Below, piece by piece: positions 1-9,050 of a stretch of DNA of 64,000 bases (position 1 is the first letter of the stretch; every line of letters starts with the position of its first letter). The stretch lies in assembly GCF_051390635.1 (NCBI RefSeq), contig NZ_JBPODT010000002.1, positions 248,001 through 312,000 of the forward strand, given 5' to 3'. A program made the translations under genes and the position numbers. Source of the DNA: Microbaculum sp051390635 (GTDB lineage Bacteria > Pseudomonadota > Alphaproteobacteria > Rhizobiales > Tepidamorphaceae). The notes under the pieces were generated by a model, which saw only the letters and a list, made by a program, of their open reading frames with translations, did no database searches and was not told the origin of the DNA.

Positions 1-149
1 TCGGCGCTCACGATTTCGATTGGCCGGTAGGTCATCCGGGGCTGGCGGAACGGCGTCTGCTCGAAGCCGCGCGACTGTCCGGCGCGCCGGCTGCGCCCGG
101 TGCGACGGTGGCTCCTTTCCGGTCCATCCGCCAGAATTCCGGTATCCAT
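1..149 (-). CDS. MttB-like (trimethylamine/betaine) methyltransferase, 5' end only
   Basis: An open frame runs on the minus strand from an ATG at 149 off the left edge (49 codons). GGAG lies 9 bases upstream of the start. The translation has an Arg/Gly-rich leader followed by QTPFRQPRMTYRPIEIVSA, which resembles the N-terminus of the non-pyrrolysine MttB family. These are corrinoid-dependent methyltransferases acting on quaternary amines such as glycine betaine or proline betaine. It is divergent from the ABC importer at 467, which fits an uptake-and-demethylation pair. Only the extreme N-terminus is visible and none of the catalytic barrel, so the call rests on a short motif and could be wrong. 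Confidence 0.5.
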   Translation of the reverse strand, partial: MDTGILADGPERSHRRTGRSRRAGQSRGFEQTPFRQPRMTYRPIEIVSA

Positions 150-466
150 GGTCAACGTGCTCCGCATCGGCCATCTGGTCCGTAGGCGCTACGCTGCAGT
201 GATTTTGCCGCCTAGCCAAGCGGTTCGGCGGATCGCCACCGGGGGACGTCGCGGAAGCGTCCGGACAGGTCGCAATCGGAGTATTTATTCTGCGCGCGCT
301 ATTGCCGAGAGGGCGGGGCTACATGTTAGGCTTGTCCAGCCTTGTTTCAGAACAAGCCACGCTCGGCCGGGACCACGAACCGAACGCCCGCCGCGGAGTC
401 CCTACATAAATGCGCGGAGAGCGGGATCGCCGGACGCGAGGGTCGGCAATAATTGGGAGTTTTTAT
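150..466. other. Divergent intergenic region
   Basis: This 317-base gap lies between the two divergent genes and should hold both promoters. A Shine-Dalgarno GGGAG at 455-459 serves the ATG at 467. I see no convincing palindrome or small gene. Short open frames here read Arg-rich nonsense. Confidence 0.5.
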
Positions 467-2158
467 ATGACGAAAAGCGACAAGCCGCGCCGCCTGCACC
501 CGAAGGTGCGGGAGGCCAGGGATCTCATGGGCCGCGGTCGTATGGACCGCCGCGAATTCGTACGAGTCGCGGCGCTGCTCGGGGTATCCGCCACCGCCGC
601 CTATGCCATGGGCGGCGTCACGCCGTCCTTTGCCCAGCAGGGTGACCTGCCGTTCCCGCAGGACGATTCCAACGCCAAGGATGGCGGCATTCTCCGTGTC
701 GCCATGCAGGTGCAGAAGATGGAAGACCCGGCGACCTATTCGTGGGTCGAGATGTCGAACCAGACCCGGCATATGCTGGAACACCTGACCTTCACCACGC
801 CGGATAACGTGACCCAGCCGATGCTCGCCGAGAGCTGGGAAGCGTCGGACGACCTGAAGACCTGGACGTTCAAGCTGCGCAAGGGCATCAAGTGGCACAA
901 CGGCGACGATTTCACCGCCGACGACGTCATCTTCAACATGACCCGCTGGATGGACCCGGACGTGGGGTCCTCCAACATCGGCCTGTCCACCTTCGCCTCC
1001 ATGGTCGAGGAGAAGGACGGCAAGAAGCAGATGCTTCCCGGCGCCCTTGAGAAGGTCGACGACTACACGGTCCGCCTCAACCTGTCGAAGCCGGTGCTGT
1101 CGGTGCCGGAAGACCTCTACAACTATCCGACCGCCATCGTGCACCGTAGTTTCAAGCCGCCGCTTTCCGACAATCCGATCGGAACCGGCGCCTACACCAT
1201 GACCAACCTCAAGGTCGGCGAGCGCTGCGAACTGAAGCGCGTCACGGAAACGGCCGACGGCAAGCCGTTCGAATACTGGGGCGGAAAGGTCTATCTCGAC
1301 GAAATCCACTATTACAATTTCGACGAGGACAACCAGCTGACGGCCTTCGCGTCCGGTGACGTCGACGCCATCTACGAGTTCGGCATCGAACAGTTCGAGC
1401 TCGCCGAGGCGCTGGACGGAGAGATCATCGAGGCGCGCACGGCGCAGACCCTGTGCTGCCGCATGCGGGTCACCGAAAAGCCCTTCGATAACGAGAAGCT
1501 GCGCCAGGCGGTCATCGCGGCGACCGACAATTCGGTCTATCGCGACCTGGTCTTCCAGGGACGCGGCGATATCGGCGAGAACCACCACGTGTCGCCGATT
1601 CATCCCGAGTACTACGAGCTTCCCGGGCTCAAGCGCGACGTGGCGAAAGCCAAGCAGCTGCTGACGGAAGCGGGATATCCGGACGGCATCGAGCTGACCA
1701 TCGACGTCGGCAACACCGATGGTCCCTGGCACCAGACGGTCACCGAGATCATGCGTGACCAGCTGAAGGACGCCGGCATCACGCTGAACATCAACGTCAT
1801 GCCCCCCTCCAAGTACTGGGAGATCTGGGACAAGACGCCGTTCGGCGCCACCGCCTGGACGCACCGTCCGCTGGGAACCATGGTGCTGTCGCTCGGCTAC
1901 CGGAGCGGCGTGCCGTGGAACGAGACCGCGTTCGCAAGCGAGGAGTTCGACAACGCGTTGAATGACGCCGAGGCGATCCTCGACACCGAAGAGCGCCGCG
2001 AGAAGATGAAGAAGGTGGAGCAGATCCTGCAGGACGCCGCCGTCATGGTGCAGCCCATCTGGCGCCCGGTCTTCACGATCGCGGCGAAGAAGGTGCACGG
2101 CTATCCGCCGCACCCGACGCAGTATCACCAGTTCAACAAGGTCTGGCTGGAAAGCTGA
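467..2158 (+). CDS. ABC transporter substrate-binding protein, family 5 (peptide/opine type)
   Basis: This 563-aa periplasmic solute receptor belongs to the DppA/OppA/NikA family (SBP_bac_5). The N-terminus carries a Tat-like signal, MDRREFVRVAALLG with R28-R29, followed by a hydrophobic stretch and an AQQ cleavage region. The body shows the family pattern: LAESWEASDDLKTWTFKLRKGIKWHNGDDFTADDV near residues 120-160. ATG 467 was chosen over an upstream in-frame ATG at 410 because GGGAG sits 7 bases before it and the Tat motif then lies near the N-terminus. It is first in an operon with two permeases and a fused ATPase. The ligand is unknown; the neighbouring methyltransferase and flavoprotein suggest a methylated amine, opine or peptide. 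Confidence 0.9.
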   Translation: MTKSDKPRRLHPKVREARDLMGRGRMDRREFVRVAALLGVSATAAYAMGGVTPSFAQQGDLPFPQDDSNAKDGGILRVAMQVQKMEDPATYSWVEMSNQTRHMLEHLTFTTPDNVTQPMLAESWEASDDLKTWTFKLRKGIKWHNGDDFTADDVIFNMTRWMDPDVGSSNIGLSTFASMVEEKDGKKQMLPGALEKVDDYTVRLNLSKPVLSVPEDLYNYPTAIVHRSFKPPLSDNPIGTGAYTMTNLKVGERCELKRVTETADGKPFEYWGGKVYLDEIHYYNFDEDNQLTAFASGDVDAIYEFGIEQFELAEALDGEIIEARTAQTLCCRMRVTEKPFDNEKLRQAVIAATDNSVYRDLVFQGRGDIGENHHVSPIHPEYYELPGLKRDVAKAKQLLTEAGYPDGIELTIDVGNTDGPWHQTVTEIMRDQLKDAGITLNINVMPPSKYWEIWDKTPFGATAWTHRPLGTMVLSLGYRSGVPWNETAFASEEFDNALNDAEAILDTEERREKMKKVEQILQDAAVMVQPIWRPVFTIAAKKVHGYPPHPTQYHQFNKVWLES

Positions 2159-2173
2159 TTTGAACTGTGGCCG

Positions 2174-2199
2174 CCGCGCCCGCCGACAGGCGGGCGCGG
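2174..2199 (+). promoter_or_regulatory. Intercistronic hairpin after the solute-receptor gene
   Basis: A perfect 11-bp stem, CCGCGCCCGCC paired with GGCGGGCGCGG, closes a GACA loop 15 bases after the receptor stop. No T-tract follows. Such hairpins usually protect receptor mRNA from 3' decay or attenuate read-through into the permease genes. Confidence 0.75.
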
Positions 2200-2286
2200 T
2201 ATTCCCGCCGCGAAAGAACCGACGGTAGTCGGGGGCAATTCCCCCGGAAGACGGCGTCGCGGGGGAATATGAGGGGACGGCATACA

Positions 2287-3237
2287 ATGCTCAATTTGAT
2301 TTTCCGCCGTTTGGGGCAAATGGTCCTGATCATGGCGGTCGTTTCATTCGTTCTGTTTCTTGTATTCGATAGTGACAAATTCAAAAAACAGATTGCCGTC
2401 AACGAATTAGGCGGTTTCGGCGTACAGGCGCTGACCGAACAGGAATACCAGGACTGGCTCACCTCAAAGGGCCTCAACGTCCCCTTCTACGAGCGCTATG
2501 CCGACTGGGTGGCCGACGTCTTGCGGGGCGATTTCGGATTTTCGTTCGAGAAGAACACCGCGGTCGGACCGCTCCTCGCCGAGCGTCTGGTAGCCACCGG
2601 AATACTCGGCTTCTGGGTGTTCGCGCTGATGATCCCCATCGCGCTGATAACCGGCGTTGTCGCGGGGATGAAGGAGGGGTCGTTCCAGGACCGGGCGGTT
2701 TCCTTCATATCGGTTTTCACCACATCGATACCCGAGATCGCGACGGCGATCTTTCTCACCGTCATTTTCGCCCTGGGCCTCGGGTGGCTCCCGACCAAGT
2801 CGGCGATGACCCAGGGGTTCGACTGGACCCAGCTGGTTCTGCCGGTGATGACCCTCGTGCTGTACGACTTCGGCTACGTTGCCCGGATGACGCGGGCCTC
2901 CATGGCCGAGGTGATGACGTCCCAGTACATCCGCACGGCGATCCTGAAAGGCATCCCCTACAGCCGCGTCATCCTGCGCCACGCCTTGCGCAATGCGCTG
3001 ATAGCGCCGTTCACGGTGATCGTCCTGCAGCTCAACTGGCTGTTGTCGGGCGTCGTCGTGGTCGAGGTGTTCTTCCAGTACAACGGCTTCGGCAAGATGC
3101 TGCTCGATGCCGCCTTGTTCGGTGACATCTATGTCATCCAGGCGGGCACGCTCGCGGCGGTCTTCGTCGCCGTGTTCTCGCAGATCATTTCGGACGTGGG
3201 CTACACGCTGCTCAATCCGCGTATCAGGTTCAGTTGA
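2287..3237 (+). CDS. ABC transporter permease, DppB/OppB type
   Basis: This 316-aa inner-membrane permease is of the dipeptide/oligopeptide/nickel class (BPD_transp_1). It starts MLNLIFRRLGQMVLIMAVVSFVLF, the usual first membrane helix, followed by a periplasmic loop and five more hydrophobic segments. The EAA loop reads YIRTAILKGIPYSRVILRHALRNALI, which contacts the ATPase. ATG 2287 is preferred to ATG 2269 because AGGGG is well spaced before it, and the upstream one is only about 3 bases from its G-run. It is followed after 13 bases by the second permease. Substrate specificity lies with the receptor encoded upstream. Confidence 0.9.
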   Translation: MLNLIFRRLGQMVLIMAVVSFVLFLVFDSDKFKKQIAVNELGGFGVQALTEQEYQDWLTSKGLNVPFYERYADWVADVLRGDFGFSFEKNTAVGPLLAERLVATGILGFWVFALMIPIALITGVVAGMKEGSFQDRAVSFISVFTTSIPEIATAIFLTVIFALGLGWLPTKSAMTQGFDWTQLVLPVMTLVLYDFGYVARMTRASMAEVMTSQYIRTAILKGIPYSRVILRHALRNALIAPFTVIVLQLNWLLSGVVVVEVFFQYNGFGKMLLDAALFGDIYVIQAGTLAAVFVAVFSQIISDVGYTLLNPRIRFS

Positions 3238-3250
3238 GGAGACGCGATCG

Positions 3251-4276
3251 ATGAGCGCGACAGCAGAAAGCCCCGTGGCTACCCCGTCGATCCTGGCCCG
3301 GCTCACGCAACCCAAGCCGGTGATCGTGCTGATCCTGCTGATGTGGGTGCCGCTGATCGTCTACGTGATGTTCGGTCAGATGATCGGGTCGTCCAGTCGT
3401 GTCGTCCTGCTCCCCGCCATCCCCGCGACGATGCTGCTATATGTGCTCGCAGTGCGGGCCTGGTGGGAAGCGAAGATCGCGGTGATCGGCGCCACCCTGG
3501 TGTTTTTCTGGCTCTTTATGGCGGTCACCGCGCCGTATCTGCCGCTGATCGACCCCAACCAGCCGATCGCCCCGTTCACGCTTCCGTTCACCGAGAAGAA
3601 GGACATCTTCTTCTGGCTGGGAACGGACTACAAAGGGCGCGACATGCTCTCGCGCGCCATCTGGGGCTGCCAGCGGGTGATCGTCTGGGGCGTCACCGCG
3701 ACCCTCGTCGCCTATGTCGTCGGCACCGCGTTCGGCCTGCTCGCGGGCTATCTCGCCGGCTGGTGGGACGAGATCATCTCGTTCATCGCCAACATCCTGC
3801 TGTCGTTCCCGGTGATGGTGCTGTTCATCCTGATCCTGAACTATCTCGGGCAATCGGGCTTCAACATCGTCATCGCCGTCACCTTCGCTTCGGCGCCGGC
3901 GATCATGCGCATCGTTCGCGGCCTCGCCCTCGACATCAAATCGCGGGACTATGTCTATGCTGCCCAGACCCGAGGCGAGCATCCGATCTGGATCATGGTG
4001 GTCGAGCTCCTGCCCAACGTGCGCGGGCCGATCATCGTCGATGCCTGCCTGCGCCTCGGCTACACCACGGTCGCCATCACCACGCTGACCTTCCTGGGGC
4101 TGGGCCTCCAGCCGCCGGATCCCGATTGGGGCCTGATGATCAAGGAGGCGGCCAATACCGCGATGATCTTCAAGTTCTCGTATATGCTCATCATTCCGGC
4201 GCTTTCGGTGTCGACGCTGATCCTCGGCTTCAATCTGATGGCCGACGGTCTGCGCGAAATGAGCCTGCGCGACTGA
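3251..4276 (+). CDS. ABC transporter permease, DppC/OppC type
   Basis: This 341-aa permease is the partner of the preceding DppB-type protein. It has an extended N-terminal region with two extra hydrophobic segments and then the DppC core. FFWLGTDYKGRDMLSRAIWGCQRV is the diagnostic GTDxxGRDxxSR motif. The EAA loop reads DYVYAAQTRGEHPIWIMVVELLPNVRGPI, followed by LTFLGLGLQPPDPDWGLMI. A GAGGAG Shine-Dalgarno overlapping the upstream stop selects ATG 3251. The ATPase gene begins 13 bases later. The translocation path would be a DppB/DppC heterodimer. Confidence 0.92.
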   Translation: MSATAESPVATPSILARLTQPKPVIVLILLMWVPLIVYVMFGQMIGSSSRVVLLPAIPATMLLYVLAVRAWWEAKIAVIGATLVFFWLFMAVTAPYLPLIDPNQPIAPFTLPFTEKKDIFFWLGTDYKGRDMLSRAIWGCQRVIVWGVTATLVAYVVGTAFGLLAGYLAGWWDEIISFIANILLSFPVMVLFILILNYLGQSGFNIVIAVTFASAPAIMRIVRGLALDIKSRDYVYAAQTRGEHPIWIMVVELLPNVRGPIIVDACLRLGYTTVAITTLTFLGLGLQPPDPDWGLMIKEAANTAMIFKFSYMLIIPALSVSTLILGFNLMADGLREMSLRD

Positions 4277-4289
4277 GGAGGGCGCAACC

Positions 4290-6386
4290 ATGACCGATCA
4301 GACGCCGGTTCTCGAATGCCGCAACCTGTCGATTTCCTATTTCACCCGCGCCGGTGAAATCCCGGCGGTCGTCGACTTCAATCTCACGTTGATGCCGGGC
4401 GAGGCGCACGGCATCGTTGGCGAGTCGGGGTGCGGCAAGTCGACGGTCGCGTTGGCGATCATGCAGTATCTCGGCCAGAACGGCCGGATTGTCGGCGGCG
4501 AGTTGCTGTTCAACGGACGCGACATGCGCGCCATGAGCGAGGAAGAGCTTCGCAATCTGCGCGGCTCCCGGATCGCGATGGTCTATCAGGAACCGATGGC
4601 CTCGCTGAATCCGGCGATGAAGATCGGCGAGCAACTGGCCGAGGTCCCGATTTATCACGACGGCGTTTCGAGCCAGGTCGCTCGGGACCGCGCCGAGGAG
4701 ATGCTGGCCAACGTCAACGTGCCGGATCCCGCGCGGATCATGGCTTCCTATCCGCACCAGGTTTCCGGCGGTCAGCAGCAGCGCGTGGTCATCGCCATGG
4801 CATTGCTGTCGAATCCCGAGCTTCTGTTGCTCGACGAGCCGACCACGGCGCTGGACGTGACCGTCGAGGCCGGGATCGTCGAGCTGATCAAGGATATCTC
4901 GGCGAAGTTCGGTACGTCGATGATCTACATCTCGCACAACCTCGGGCTGATACTCGAGACGTGCGACCGCATCACGGTCATGTATTCGGGCGAGGCGGTC
5001 GAGGTCGGCGACATCGAGACCGTCTTCAACAACATGCGCCATCCCTATACGCGCGGCCTGTTCGCTTCGATCCCGCTGCCCGGCGCCGACAAGAACGCCC
5101 ACCCGCTCGTCGCCATCCCCGGCCAGTTGCCGTTGCCGCATCAGCGGCCGACCGGCTGCTACTTCGGTCCGCGCTGCCAGTTCTTCGAGGGCGGACGCTG
5201 CGATCTCGGCCTGATCCCGATGGAAAAGGTCGATACCGGTACCGAGCACTTCGTGCGCTGCGTGCGTTGGCAGGAGATCGACTGGGACGCCACCAAGCCG
5301 AAGGCCGACGAGCGTCCGCCGGTGGAGCCGGGCGATGTGGTGCTGAAGGTCGAGGATCTGACCAAGCACTACGAGATCGAGGATTCCGCCCTTTTCGTCT
5401 TCGGCGCCGGCGAGACCAAGACCGTCAAGGCGAACGAGGAGCTCAGTTTCGAGGCCCGCGAGGCGGAGACCGTGGCGATCGTCGGCGAGTCCGGCTGCGG
5501 CAAGTCGACCTTCGCGAAGGTGCTTATGGGGCTCGAGGAAGCGACCGACGGTGGCGTGCTCCTCGGCAACCTGGACCTGGCCAACCTGCCCGTCGAGAAG
5601 CGCAAGGCACAGACGATCGCCAAGCTGCAGATGGTCTTCCAGAACCCGTTCGACACGCTCAATCCCAGTCACACGGTCGGCGGCCAGATCGCCCGTGTCA
5701 TCAAGAAATTCGGTGTCGAGACCGACAAGGGAAAGATCCAGGAGCGGGTCTACGAGCTTCTCGATATCGTCAAGCTGCCGCGCGATTTCGCCAAGCGGCG
5801 GCCGCGTCAGCTATCCGGCGGACAGAAGCAGCGCGTCGGCATCGCCCGCGCCTTCGCCGGCAATCCGGAGGTGGTGATCGCCGACGAGCCGGTCTCCGCG
5901 CTCGACGTGTCGGTCCAGGCCGCGGTCACCGAGCTTCTGATGGACATCCAGCGCGATCATCGCACCACGCTCCTGTTCATCAGCCACGACTTGTCGGTGG
6001 TGCGTTATCTCGCCGACCGCATCGTCGTGATGTATCTCGGCCAGATCATGGAGCAGGGCACCACCGATCAGATCTTCGCGCCGCCCTATCATCCTTATAC
6101 CGAGGCGTTGCTCTCGGCCGTGCCGATTGCCGACACGCATATCGAGAAACGCAAGGTGCTGCTGACCGGCGAGCTTCCATCGCCGTCCAATCCGCCGAAG
6201 GGCTGTCCGTTCTGCACGCGCTGTCCCTATGTCATCGAGGGCCTGTGCGACAAGCGCAAGCCACCGAACAGGCGCATGGCCGACGGTCACTACATCTTCT
6301 GCCACCTCGACGAGGTGACGCTCAACGACATGGAGCCGGTGATCAAGGTCGCCGAAGCGGAAAAGGACGAACCGGCTCCCGCCTGA
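4290..6386 (+). CDS. ABC transporter ATP-binding protein with two fused nucleotide-binding domains (DppD-DppF fusion)
   Basis: This 698-aa protein contains two complete ATPase domains. The first has Walker A GESGCGKST near residue 47, signature VSGGQQQR and Walker B LLLLDEP. The second has GESGCGKST near 401, LSGGQKQR and VVIADEP. Each is followed by the Cys-containing C-terminal domain of oligopeptide ATPases (GCYFGPRCQF, and GCPFCTRCPYV near the end). It therefore supplies both DppD-like and DppF-like subunits in one chain and drives the importer encoded just upstream. Fused forms are common in alphaproteobacteria. It is the last gene of the transporter set; the next gene is 181 bases away. 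Confidence 0.93.
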   Translation: MTDQTPVLECRNLSISYFTRAGEIPAVVDFNLTLMPGEAHGIVGESGCGKSTVALAIMQYLGQNGRIVGGELLFNGRDMRAMSEEELRNLRGSRIAMVYQEPMASLNPAMKIGEQLAEVPIYHDGVSSQVARDRAEEMLANVNVPDPARIMASYPHQVSGGQQQRVVIAMALLSNPELLLLDEPTTALDVTVEAGIVELIKDISAKFGTSMIYISHNLGLILETCDRITVMYSGEAVEVGDIETVFNNMRHPYTRGLFASIPLPGADKNAHPLVAIPGQLPLPHQRPTGCYFGPRCQFFEGGRCDLGLIPMEKVDTGTEHFVRCVRWQEIDWDATKPKADERPPVEPGDVVLKVEDLTKHYEIEDSALFVFGAGETKTVKANEELSFEAREAETVAIVGESGCGKSTFAKVLMGLEEATDGGVLLGNLDLANLPVEKRKAQTIAKLQMVFQNPFDTLNPSHTVGGQIARVIKKFGVETDKGKIQERVYELLDIVKLPRDFAKRRPRQLSGGQKQRVGIARAFAGNPEVVIADEPVSALDVSVQAAVTELLMDIQRDHRTTLLFISHDLSVVRYLADRIVVMYLGQIMEQGTTDQIFAPPYHPYTEALLSAVPIADTHIEKRKVLLTGELPSPSNPPKGCPFCTRCPYVIEGLCDKRKPPNRRMADGHYIFCHLDEVTLNDMEPVIKVAEAEKDEPAPA

Positions 6387-6567
6387 TCCGCCCGCCTGAT
6401 CCGCCCGCCTGAACCTTCCGCCGTCGGGCAATGCGGTGGCCGTCGCATTTCCGCGCATTTTCCGTCGCGAAACCGGTGCGCGCGGCGTCTCGGTCATCGT
6501 AGGTTTGGTGCGATAGGCTCTTGAAAACGGGCCGCTCTGCAGCTGCCTGCGAAGGGAACGCGTCGTC

Positions 6568-7728
6568 ATGCGTGGTTTCGCCCTCAATCGCACGCCCGCC
6601 TTTGTCGTCGGTCCGGGTCGGGTTTCCGAAATCGGCGCCGACGTCACCGATATGTTCAGCGGCGACGCGACCGTCATGCTCGTCGCCGATCCGGGACTGG
6701 CATCGCTCGGCATCACCGAGCGGGCCATGGCGGCGCTCGCCAGGGGCGGCCATCGCGTCGTCCTGTTCGAGGATATCACCAGCGATCCCCAGGAGACGCA
6801 GGTCGCCGCGGGTGCCGCGATGGCATGGCAGGTCAAGGCGCGGGCCGTCGTCGGGCTAGGCGGCGGGTCGGCGCTCGACGCCGCCAAGATGATCGCTGTG
6901 GCCTCGGTGGCCGATCGGGCCGTCGAGGACTATCGCCTGGCGGACCATCCGCTTCCCGCCCGCCGCGTACGGCTGATCTGCGTGCCGACCACGGCCGGAA
7001 CCGGGTCCGAGGCGACGGCCATCTCGGTCCTGTCGGCGCCCGACCACACGAAATACTGGTACTGGGGCGATCCCCTGAAGCCGGATTTCATCGTACTCGA
7101 CCCCGAATTGACGGTCGGCCTGCCGGTGGCGCTGACGGCGGCGACAGGCCTCGATGCGCTGGTCCATGCGATGGAAGCGGCGACGAACCGCAAGGCCAAT
7201 CCGGGCAACGATCTCTATGCCCTGTCGGCGATCCGGATTGCGGTCGCCTATCTGCCGCGGGCCGTGACCGAGCCCGGGAACCTCGATGCGCGGATGCGGA
7301 TGATGCTCGCGGCATCCTCGGCCGGCGCCGCGATCGACAATGCCGGTACCGCGCTTGCCCACAATGTGGCCCATGCGCTCGGCAGCCTGATGCCGATCCA
7401 TCACGGCCGCGCGGTCGCTATCGCCATGGCCGCGACGCTGCCCTTCGTGATCGAGGGCAATCCCGGCGGATTTTCCCGCGTGGCCGAGGCTTTCGGCCTG
7501 GCGAGCGCCGATGCGCTGCCGGCCCGGTTCTCCGCGCTTCTGGACGAACTCGGCCTCGACCGCAGCCTGCCGCGCGACATCGATGCGGCGACGCTGGCCG
7601 CGCGCATGGCCGCGCCGGAAAACGCCGCGATGCTCAGGGCCACGGCGCGGGATTTTTCGGAGGAAGACGTGCACGGGCTTGCCGAATCCGTGCTCGCCGC
7701 GACGACCCGCGCCGGGCAGGCCGCATGA
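6568..7728 (+). CDS. Iron-containing (group III) alcohol dehydrogenase
   Basis: This 386-aa cytoplasmic NAD(P)-dependent dehydrogenase shows GGGSALDAAKM (residues 98-108) for the nucleotide, CVPTTAGTGSEAT (138-150), and metal ligands D196, H200, H265 and H279 in LDALVHAMEA, ALAHNVAHALG and PIHHGRAV. The family oxidises alcohols or reduces aldehydes; some members are maleylacetate reductases. Its stop overlaps the start of the enolase-superfamily gene (ATGA), so the two are translationally coupled. The Shine-Dalgarno GAAGGG precedes ATG 6568. It probably acts on an intermediate of the compound imported by the ABC system upstream. The exact substrate is not readable from sequence. Confidence 0.88.
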   Translation: MRGFALNRTPAFVVGPGRVSEIGADVTDMFSGDATVMLVADPGLASLGITERAMAALARGGHRVVLFEDITSDPQETQVAAGAAMAWQVKARAVVGLGGGSALDAAKMIAVASVADRAVEDYRLADHPLPARRVRLICVPTTAGTGSEATAISVLSAPDHTKYWYWGDPLKPDFIVLDPELTVGLPVALTAATGLDALVHAMEAATNRKANPGNDLYALSAIRIAVAYLPRAVTEPGNLDARMRMMLAASSAGAAIDNAGTALAHNVAHALGSLMPIHHGRAVAIAMAATLPFVIEGNPGGFSRVAEAFGLASADALPARFSALLDELGLDRSLPRDIDAATLAARMAAPENAAMLRATARDFSEEDVHGLAESVLAATTRAGQAA

Positions 7729-8834
7729 AGATCGCGGCGATCGAGATCAGCCATCACCGGCTCCCGCTCGACCCGCCGTTCCGGGCGAGCTGGGACACCC
7801 GCCCGCGCACCGAATTCGAGGCGACGGTCGTCCGTGTAACGTCGGATGAAGGTCTGGTCGGAGTCGGCTCAGGGGACAAGATGGTCGGCTTCGAGGGCCA
7901 TGAGCATCTTTTCGTCGGCCACGACCCGCTCCGGCTCGAACGGCACGGCCGCGTCCTGGACAACATCGCCTTCCACTACGGCCGTTGCTGGCCGCTCGAC
8001 CTGGCGCTGTGGGACCTCGCCGGCAAGATCGCCGGACTGCCGGTCTGGAAGCTCCTCGGCGGCCGCTTCGACCGCATTCCCGCCTACGCCTCCTCCGGCA
8101 CGCTGCGCGGCCCCGACGCGCTCGCCGATGCCGCCGAGGCCTACAGCGCCCGCGGTTTCCGCGCCATGAAGATCCGCTTCCATCGCGGCGACTGGCGCGA
8201 CGACATCGCGGCGCTCGCCGCGGTGCGCGCCCGCCTCGGCGACCGGCTCACCCTGATGGTGGACTGCAATCAGGGCTGGCGCATGCCCTGGGACACCGCC
8301 GCGCCCTGGACCCTGAAGGACGCGCTGCAGGTGGCCCACGAGCTCGAACGCCTCGATGTCTACTGGATGGAGGAGCCGCTGCACCGCGGCGACCGCGAGG
8401 GGATGCGGCGTCTGCGCGACCGGACCGACGTGCGCGTCGCCGCCGGCGAGATGACGCGCGAGCTGCACGAGTTCCGCGACCTGATCGATGCCGGCGCCGT
8501 CGATATCCTCCAGCCCGATGCCGCGCTCGTCGGCGGCATCACCGGCCTGCGCCGCGTCGCGGTCATGGCCGAGGCGCACGGCATCGTCTTCACGCCGCAC
8601 ACCTGGACCAACGGCCTTGGCGTCGCCGCCAACGCGCACCTGACCGCCGGCATCGCCGCCGCGCCGTTCATCGAATTCCCCTTCGATCCGCCGGAATGGT
8701 CGCTCGATTGTCGGGATTTCATTCTCGAAAGCCCGGTCGATGTCGACGACAACGGCGATCTGGCGCTGTCCGAGGCCCCCGGCCTGGGCGTGACGCTGGA
8801 CGAGGAGCGGCTGGAGGCGACGCGGATTGGATAG
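7725..8834 (+). CDS. Mandelate racemase/muconate lactonizing enzyme family protein (enolase superfamily)
   Basis: This 369-aa protein has an N-terminal capping domain and a barrel with metal ligands D180 (MVDCNQGW), E216 (MEEP) and E242 (AAGEM). It also has the mandelate-racemase dyad D265 (ILQPDA) and H292 (TPHTWTNG). The usual KxK on the second strand reads MKIRF, so the second Lys is Arg at position 151. Members abstract an alpha proton from a carboxylate and either epimerise or dehydrate it. The start overlaps the alcohol dehydrogenase stop. The altered base residue means neither a racemase nor a dehydratase role can be assumed. Confidence 0.85.
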   Translation: MKIAAIEISHHRLPLDPPFRASWDTRPRTEFEATVVRVTSDEGLVGVGSGDKMVGFEGHEHLFVGHDPLRLERHGRVLDNIAFHYGRCWPLDLALWDLAGKIAGLPVWKLLGGRFDRIPAYASSGTLRGPDALADAAEAYSARGFRAMKIRFHRGDWRDDIAALAAVRARLGDRLTLMVDCNQGWRMPWDTAAPWTLKDALQVAHELERLDVYWMEEPLHRGDREGMRRLRDRTDVRVAAGEMTRELHEFRDLIDAGAVDILQPDAALVGGITGLRRVAVMAEAHGIVFTPHTWTNGLGVAANAHLTAGIAAAPFIEFPFDPPEWSLDCRDFILESPVDVDDNGDLALSEAPGLGVTLDEERLEATRIG

Positions 8835-8886
8835 GGGAGTGTGGTCCGGCCGGGATGCCCGGCGGCCCCATGCCTTGGTCTGCGTC

Positions 8887-8986
8887 ATTGCCGGGCGTGG
8901 CCCGGCAATCCCGGGCGTGTGGTACGAGATGCCCGGGTCAAGCCCGGGCATGACGTGATAGAGGGACCCGGGCTTGACCCCGGGCG
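8887..8986. repeat. REP-like palindromic element cluster
   Basis: Three palindromes fill the gap between 8834 and 9051. ATTGCCGGGC pairs with GCCCGGCAAT at 8887-8909. ATGCCCGGG pairs with CCCGGGCAT at 8929-8951. An inverted near-copy of the second, CCCGGGCTTGACCCCGGG, follows at about 8967. CCCGGGTCAAGCCCGGG units are dispersed in many alphaproteobacterial genomes. The stems could also act as a transcription barrier. Confidence 0.75.
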
Positions 8987-9050
8987 CGGGGACGGCACGG
9001 TAGGCGGTTGCGTGAGAAGACGGGCCAGCGAGAAGGCGAGCGAGAACGGA

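Noticed and set aside
347..2287. Long minus-strand open frame opposite the solute-receptor gene
   Set aside because: His/Arg/Val-rich translation without family motifs. It is the mirror of a high-G+C gene on the plus strand.
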